From assembly GCA_964599695.1 (NCBI GenBank), contig CAZRGP010000016.1, forward strand, positions 1 to 45,156: a DNA stretch of 45,156 bases, in the 5' to 3' direction. The notes under the pieces are model-generated. The model did no database searches. It was not told where the DNA came from and worked only from the letters and a program-made list of their open reading frames with translations. Of the stretch, positions 40,477 to 45,156 are shown piece after piece. Within the stretch, counting starts at the first letter, position 1. Each line of letters opens with the position of its first letter. Both the position numbers and the translations under genes were made by a program. This DNA comes from RUG11783 sp964599695 (GTDB lineage: Bacteria > Bacillota > Clostridia > Oscillospirales > Ruminococcaceae).

Positions 40477-41721
40477 ATGGCGGAGAAGATCTACGGTCTT
40501 TTAGGCGAATCCCTTCAGCACAGCTGGTCTGTACCGATACATCAGGAACTCGGCTGCGCGGACTACCGGCTGTATGAAGTCCCCTCCTCTGGTCTCAGGG
40601 ATTTTCTCGAGACGAATGAGATCGGCGGACTGAATGTCACTATACCCTACAAGAAGACCGTCATCCCGTTTTGCGCGACCCTGGATGATAACGCCCGTGA
40701 GATCGGCGCAGTGAATACCATCATCCGGGACAGCAGCGGCGGGCTGCGCGGATATAACACCGACGCGTTCGGATTCTCCTACCTTGCCAAGAGGGCCGGC
40801 ATCCGTTTTAACGGTGCGAAGGTCGTCATCCTCGGAACAGGAGGAGCTTCGCTCACTGCACAGTCTGTTGCGCGCCGTGAAGGCGCTTCCCAGGTCGTCT
40901 GTATCTCACGGAAAAACGAGCCCACCTATGACAGGCTTCCCGATTTTGCCGATGCGGATATCCTTGTTAATGCGACCCCTGTAGGGATGTACCCCGATAC
41001 GGGAGATTCTCCCGTCGACCTCACAGTCTTCCGGTCCCTGAAGGGAGTGATCGATGTAATCTACAATCCGATACGGACCGCTCTGATCCTTCAGGCGGAG
41101 AAACTGGGCATTCCTCACAGTGACGGTCTCCCCATGCTTGTCGCCCAGGCCGTGGAAGCTGAACGGATCTTTACCGGAAATGACATACCGGACCTTGAGA
41201 TCGAACGCATTCTGACCAAGCTCCGCCGTGAAATGCTCAACGTGGTGATCATCGGAATGCCCGGAAGCGGCAAGACCACCATAGGAAAACTTCTGGGAGA
41301 AAAGACCGGAAGAAGAGTCGTGGATTTCGACACCGAAGTAGAAAAGACCACCGGTAAGACCATCCCGTCCATCTTCGCGGAATCCGGAGAGGAAGTGTTC
41401 CGGAACCTGGAGAGCAAGATCGTCAGGAAATACGGCAAGGAAAGCGGGCTTGTCCTGGTGACGGGAGGCGGCGCGGTGACCAGGCAGGAAAACTACGACC
41501 CGCTGCACCAGAACGGCATCATATATCAGCTGGAGCGTGACACCTCCAAACTCCCCAGAGAAGGGAGGCCTATTTCCCTTTCTGTAGATCTGGACGATCT
41601 GTTCCAGCGCCGCATGACCAAATATGAAGCGTTCCGCGACAGTGTCGTGGACAACAACGGCACCCCTGAGGAAGCCGCTGAAGATCTTTGGAGGAACTTC
41701 CTTGAAAATACTGGTAATTAA
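40477..41721 (+). CDS. Fused shikimate dehydrogenase / shikimate kinase
   Basis: A 414-residue fusion of two consecutive shikimate enzymes (AroE then AroK). Residues 1-245 are the dehydrogenase: LQHSWSVPIH, NVTIPYKK with the catalytic lysine, GAVNTI, GYNTDAFGF, the NADP loop ILGTGGASLTAQ, NATPVGMYP and GLPMLVAQAVEAE. Residues from about 250 are the kinase: VVIIGMPGSGKTTIGKLLG (Walker A), DFDTEVEKTTGKTI, EEVFRNLESK, TGGGAV and the lid REGRPISL. Both halves keep their catalytic residues. The start at 40477, one base past the pheA stop, follows GAGG by six bases. Most bacteria use separate proteins. Confidence 0.93.
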   Translation: MAEKIYGLLGESLQHSWSVPIHQELGCADYRLYEVPSSGLRDFLETNEIGGLNVTIPYKKTVIPFCATLDDNAREIGAVNTIIRDSSGGLRGYNTDAFGFSYLAKRAGIRFNGAKVVILGTGGASLTAQSVARREGASQVVCISRKNEPTYDRLPDFADADILVNATPVGMYPDTGDSPVDLTVFRSLKGVIDVIYNPIRTALILQAEKLGIPHSDGLPMLVAQAVEAERIFTGNDIPDLEIERILTKLRREMLNVVIIGMPGSGKTTIGKLLGEKTGRRVVDFDTEVEKTTGKTIPSIFAESGEEVFRNLESKIVRKYGKESGLVLVTGGGAVTRQENYDPLHQNGIIYQLERDTSKLPREGRPISLSVDLDDLFQRRMTKYEAFRDSVVDNNGTPEEAAEDLWRNFLENTGN

Positions 41722-42142
41722 CGGACCCAATATGAACCTTCTCGGGATGAGGGAACCTGACTTCTACGGAAAAAAGACCTATTCCGATCTGATCGATCTT
41801 CTGAAAAGCAAAGCGGAGGCAGAAGGGGTCGAAATCGCCTTCATGCAATCCAATCATGAAGGCGACCTCGTAGATGCGATTCAGAACGCGTATCCCGACA
41901 CGGACGGGATCATCATCAACCCTGCCGCATATACCCATACGAGCGTCGCTATTCTCGACGCAGTAAAAGCAGTGGGCATTCCAACCGTGGAAGTTCACAT
42001 GTCCGATGTAAACTCCAGGGACGCTTTCCGTCAGGTATCCTACATCCGGGAGGCATGCATCGGAACATTTATGGGAAAAGGCTTTGCATCCTATACCGAA
42101 GCCATGGATCATCTGATCGCGCATCTGAAGCCGGGAGAATAA
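41702..42142 (+). CDS. aroQ: 3-dehydroquinate dehydratase, type II
   Basis: Third shikimate enzyme. The 146-residue protein shows the complete type II pattern: KILVINGPNMNLLGMREPDFYG, QSNHEGDLVDAI, INPAAYTHTSVAILDA and VEVHMSDVNSRDAFR. The start is TTG at 41702, seven bases after GGAGG and inside the end of the fusion gene (20-base overlap). An ATG at 41624 would add residues unlike the family. Efficiency may be tuned by this coupled, rare start. Confidence 0.95.
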   Translation: MKILVINGPNMNLLGMREPDFYGKKTYSDLIDLLKSKAEAEGVEIAFMQSNHEGDLVDAIQNAYPDTDGIIINPAAYTHTSVAILDAVKAVGIPTVEVHMSDVNSRDAFRQVSYIREACIGTFMGKGFASYTEAMDHLIAHLKPGE

Positions 42143-42144
42143 AC

Positions 42145-43344
42145 ATGTACAACTCAGAATTGAACAAATACAGCTCCGGCGATGTCATCATGGAGCTCAA
42201 CGCATACGCAGCGGGACTGGAGCGCACATACGGCAAGGATACCGTCTTCAATTACACGCTTGGAAATCCGAGTGTGGACCCGCCCGAATCGGTTTATGAA
42301 GCGGTGCGTGATCTGATGAATAAAACGGATCAGATGGCCGTTCACGGCTACAGCCCGAACCCCGGTTTCCGCAATGTCAGACAGCATATCGCCGAAATGA
42401 TCAACCGGAAATACGGCAGAGAACTGACACTGGAACATGTGTATCTCGTACCCGGTTCCTGCGCCGGTCTCGCGATCCTCTGCAAAGCCCTTACTGAGCC
42501 CGGGGATGAGTTCATCGTGATCGCGCCGTATTTCACCGAATATTCGGCCTATGTGGATGCCGCCGGTGCAAAGCTTGTTGAAGTCATGGTAGACCTTGAG
42601 ACTTTCCATCTGGACAACGAAGCGATAAGGAGAGCCATCACTCCCCATACCAAAGCGATCATTATCGACAGTCCCAACAATCCTTCGGGAGCAGTTTATC
42701 CCGAAGAAAATCTCCGTTGTCTTTCCCTCGTTCTTCGGGAGAAGGAAGAGGAATACGGTCATCCTATTTTCCTTATATCCGATGAACCTTACAGAGAGAT
42801 CGTATACGGAGATACAGAGGTCCCCTACCTCATGAATCTGTACGGGCACACTATTGTCAGTTACTCCTACAGCAAATCCCTTTCCCTTGCCGGCGAGCGG
42901 ATCGCATACCTCGCTTTTTCCGAGGAGATCCCGGATCTCCCCGATCTGATGCGGGCAGTGGGAGGCGCCGGAAGGATCTTCGGGCATGCCTGCGCGCCGA
43001 CTCTTTTCCAGCTGGCTCTCCTGAAATGCTCGGACGATCTCGTGGATATCTCGCAGTATAAGGAAAACCGTGATCTGCTTGCGGGGCACTTAGCGAAATG
43101 CGGATTTGAATTCGTTCCTCCGGAAGGCGCATTCTACATCCTTATGAAAAGCCCTGTTGACGATGCTGTCCGCTTCGCGAAAGAGATCGCTGAGAAATAC
43201 CGCGTGATCGTCGTCCCCACCGACGCATTCGGCCTTCCCGGTTATGTCCGGTTCGCGTACTGCGTATCACGTGACATGATCGAACGCTCTCTGCACGCTC
43301 TTTCCTCTATCGCAGAAGAATATCTGAAAGGAAACAGATCATGA
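42145..43344 (+). CDS. Class I/II pyridoxal-phosphate aminotransferase
   Basis: Aspartate-aminotransferase-fold enzyme of 399 residues. Motifs are NYTLGNPSVDPP, GSCAGLAILCKAL, DSPNNPSGAVYP and the cofactor lysine in SYSYSKSLSLAGERIAY. Placed right behind the shikimate, Phe and Tyr genes, it probably converts phenylpyruvate and hydroxyphenylpyruvate to the amino acids, although the family also includes aspartate and alanine aminotransferases. It lies two bases after aroQ. Its stop overlaps the next gene by four bases. Confidence 0.9.
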   Translation: MYNSELNKYSSGDVIMELNAYAAGLERTYGKDTVFNYTLGNPSVDPPESVYEAVRDLMNKTDQMAVHGYSPNPGFRNVRQHIAEMINRKYGRELTLEHVYLVPGSCAGLAILCKALTEPGDEFIVIAPYFTEYSAYVDAAGAKLVEVMVDLETFHLDNEAIRRAITPHTKAIIIDSPNNPSGAVYPEENLRCLSLVLREKEEEYGHPIFLISDEPYREIVYGDTEVPYLMNLYGHTIVSYSYSKSLSLAGERIAYLAFSEEIPDLPDLMRAVGGAGRIFGHACAPTLFQLALLKCSDDLVDISQYKENRDLLAGHLAKCGFEFVPPEGAFYILMKSPVDDAVRFAKEIAEKYRVIVVPTDAFGLPGYVRFAYCVSRDMIERSLHALSSIAEEYLKGNRS

Positions 43345-43820
43345 TACGTCAGATCACCGATACAACCGAAAAAAGATGGATCGCAAGAACCGTTCTGGAA
43401 AGTCTCCGGCAATGGTTCGAGATCGATGAAAACCGTGAAAAATACATCAAGGATTCTGCTGACTGGCTCTTCTTTGCCGCCTATGAAGATGAAAACCCGG
43501 TAGGTTTCCTCTGCCTCAAGGAGACCGGAAGCGCCACGGTGGAGATCGCAGTCATGGGCGTGATGCCGCAGTTTCACCGACACCATTACGGCACCCAGCT
43601 GTTCTTCTCCGCCAAAGAGGAAGCGGAATCGCTCGGATACCGCTTTATGCAGGTGAAGACGGTAAAGGAAGGTATCTATGACGACTACGACCGCACCAAC
43701 GCGTTCTACAAGGCATTAGGTTTTGAACAGTTTGAAGTGATCCCGGAAATCTGGGGTGCGGACAACCCCTGCCAGATCTATGTCATGTCACTGGCGCATA
43801 CAGGCAGCGCACTCAACTGA
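43341..43820 (+). CDS. GNAT-family N-acetyltransferase
   Basis: Acetyl-CoA-dependent acetyltransferase of 159 residues. The core is AVMGVMPQFHRHHYGTQLFFSAKEEAESLGY (strand 4, the R/QxxGxG/A-like loop HRHHYGTQL) and YDRTNAFYKALGFEQFE near residue 118. The acceptor substrate is unknown. It overlaps the aminotransferase by four bases and so ends the aromatic operon; a role in that pathway is not evident. Confidence 0.88.
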   Translation: MIRQITDTTEKRWIARTVLESLRQWFEIDENREKYIKDSADWLFFAAYEDENPVGFLCLKETGSATVEIAVMGVMPQFHRHHYGTQLFFSAKEEAESLGYRFMQVKTVKEGIYDDYDRTNAFYKALGFEQFEVIPEIWGADNPCQIYVMSLAHTGSALN

Positions 43821-43821
43821 C

Positions 43822-43850
43822 TTGAAAAAAAGACCGCACGGCATTATCCT
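43822..43850 (+). promoter_or_regulatory. Possible promoter of the L,D-transpeptidase gene
   Basis: TTGAAA, a 17-base spacer and TATCCT lie 37 bases before the ATG. No clear terminator was seen between the GNAT gene and this site. Confidence 0.45.
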
Positions 43851-43886
43851 TTTTCTTGTGACCTCATTTCATCCCGGAGGAATCCC

Positions 43887-44999
43887 ATGAAAAAAGCTGT
43901 AAAGATCGCCGCGATCGTCTTTCTTGTTACCCTGCTGCTCGACGCAGGTGCTTTTGCGTTCGATCGCTACAGAAGAAACAAAGCCTTCACCGAGATGTAT
44001 GATGCGCTTACCATGGAATTCGATCCCGCCTGTTCCACGGTGGAATATGGTTCTGACTTCAGCGGTGAAGAGGCTGTAGCGAACCATACAGGAACTCTGG
44101 AACTCATACACCCCATCGATACCTCCTCGCTTGGAAAGCAAACACTGCAGTACCGCCTTACCGACACCGACCGTTTCGGCAAGGTAGCCACAAAAGATTT
44201 CTCCTATGAGGTAACGGTAGAAGATACGACCGGTCCGGTGATCTCTCTTTATGAGAATGAAATCTCATTCTCCAAGGGAATGGATTTCGATCCATTCGTC
44301 TATATAGACGAGATCTATGATCCGGTTGACGGTGAGCTCACTTACAGCGAGACGTTGGAAAAAGGGACCTATACCGTAGAAAACAATGTGGATACATCTA
44401 CTCCGGGAGAGTACGTTATCCGTTTTACCGGCCTGGATCAGCAAGGAAACGAGTCCGTATCCGAGTGTAAAGTAAATATTCTTGACAAAGGAAAAATCTT
44501 CCCGTATTACATTCGGATCAACCGCGCTATGAATATCGTGACCGTCTACACGACGGATCTTGAAGGCAATCCAAGAACTCCGGTCAGAGCGATGACCTGT
44601 TCTACAGGCAGGGCAACACCCAGCGGCTCCTACCGTACTTATTACAAGCAAAAATGGAACGGCCTGTTCGGCGATGTCTACGGACAGTACGCCACCGGCA
44701 TCGTAGGCGATATCCTTTTCCATTCTGTCCCCTATTACTCCATCAACAAAGGCGATCTGGAATACGAAGAATACAACAAGCTCGGTACAACTGCTTCGAT
44801 GGGCTGTGTGCGCATGTGCGTGCGGGACGTGAAATGGGTGTATGACTACTGTTCTGTGGGTACTACCGTAGAATTCTATGACGATGAGAACGAAGCCGGT
44901 CCTTTGGGGAAACCGGAACCGATCCGCATCGATGTCGAGGACGAGCGCAGAGGATGGGATCCCACCGATCCTGATCCGGACAATCCATGGAACTCCTAA
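43887..44999 (+). CDS. Membrane-anchored L,D-transpeptidase (YkuD domain)
   Basis: Cell-wall enzyme that forms 3-3 peptidoglycan cross-links or attaches proteins. The 370 residues have a membrane anchor at 5-24, two Ig-like (DUF5011-type) domains at about 45-112 and 115-200, and a C-terminal YkuD domain (205-340). The catalytic pattern is complete: His279 in ILFHSVPYY and Cys307 in SMGCVRM. A short charged proline-rich tail (DPTDPDPDNPWNS) follows. GGAGG lies seven bases before the ATG. Confidence 0.92.
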   Translation: MKKAVKIAAIVFLVTLLLDAGAFAFDRYRRNKAFTEMYDALTMEFDPACSTVEYGSDFSGEEAVANHTGTLELIHPIDTSSLGKQTLQYRLTDTDRFGKVATKDFSYEVTVEDTTGPVISLYENEISFSKGMDFDPFVYIDEIYDPVDGELTYSETLEKGTYTVENNVDTSTPGEYVIRFTGLDQQGNESVSECKVNILDKGKIFPYYIRINRAMNIVTVYTTDLEGNPRTPVRAMTCSTGRATPSGSYRTYYKQKWNGLFGDVYGQYATGIVGDILFHSVPYYSINKGDLEYEEYNKLGTTASMGCVRMCVRDVKWVYDYCSVGTTVEFYDDENEAGPLGKPEPIRIDVEDERRGWDPTDPDPDNPWNS

Positions 45000-45156
45000 G
45001 AAAGCATTCCCTGTAACAAACTCCAAGAATCCATAAAAAGTAACCTCAGGCAGCACTCCATAGTGAAGTTGCATTTAGGCAATTATTCCTGCTAAAAAAG
45101 ATTGGTTCTTCACAGATTTTTAGGGGATTAAAGTGCAGGAATAGATAAGTATCGGA
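45000..45156. other. Right edge without a gene
   Basis: No reading frame or terminator of note in these 157 bases. The segment from 45104 (GGTTCTTCACAGATTTTTAG) vaguely resembles the GG-TTCTT ends of ISL3-type insertion sequences, but the rest lies outside the window. Confidence 0.3.

Noticed and set aside
1..45156. CRISPR arrays, tRNA or rRNA genes
   Set aside because: No regularly spaced repeats, cloverleaf-like segments or rRNA-like conserved stretches were found on reading through.

Overview
The window looks like a chromosomal segment of a low-to-middle GC Firmicute, most likely a clostridial anaerobe near the Lachnospirales (inference). Supporting signs are strong AGGAGG ribosome binding sites, TTGACA/TATAAT promoters, many short U-tailed hairpin terminators, a CIRCE operator, a yybP-ykoY type riboswitch, the GGGtGRT / NifU-like gene pair and a DUF6440 gene. 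No rRNA, tRNA, CRISPR array or complete mobile element was seen.

Left part (1-10740): an L-ascorbate utilisation locus built around a divergent control region at 6025-6412. Rightward run ulaC (IIA), ulaA (IIC), ulaB (IIB), a HAD phosphatase and a DeoR-type regulator. Leftward run ulaG (lactonase), a seven-bladed propeller-like protein of unknown function, ulaE (3-epimerase), ulaF (4-epimerase), then HPr and enzyme I of the PTS. Import, phosphorylation and most of the route to D-xylulose-5-phosphate are encoded together, and the phosphate donor chain lies beside them. The decarboxylase UlaD is absent, and the propeller gene sits inside the catabolic run. Several intercistronic hairpins and terminators divide these transcripts.

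Middle part (10741-33700): mostly small independent units. These are a Cof-type HAD phosphatase, a DUF3592-like membrane protein, a MATE exporter, a secreted lysozyme-like protein, a nitroreductase, a fucose-isomerase-like protein, a membrane-anchored protein, a Dabb protein, the GGGtGRT / Fe-S scaffold-like pair, an ECF sigma factor with a membrane partner, tandem EamA transporters, another HAD phosphatase and a Gfo/Idh/MocA oxidoreductase. Next comes a riboswitch-controlled operon of three small unknown proteins, an orphan MalK/MsmX-type ATPase, Lon protease (with CIRCE, and TetR-type palindromes shared with a divergent tetR gene), a split chromate transporter and a SIS-domain protein.

Right part (33820-43820): one long operon that carries every enzyme from DAHP synthase to chorismate and on to prephenate, phenylpyruvate and hydroxyphenylpyruvate, plus an aminotransferase. 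It contains an AroE-AroK fusion. A 20-codon tyrosine-rich leader peptide followed by an intrinsic terminator precedes it, which is the layout of a ribosome-mediated attenuator. An L,D-transpeptidase follows. The last 150 bases contain no gene.
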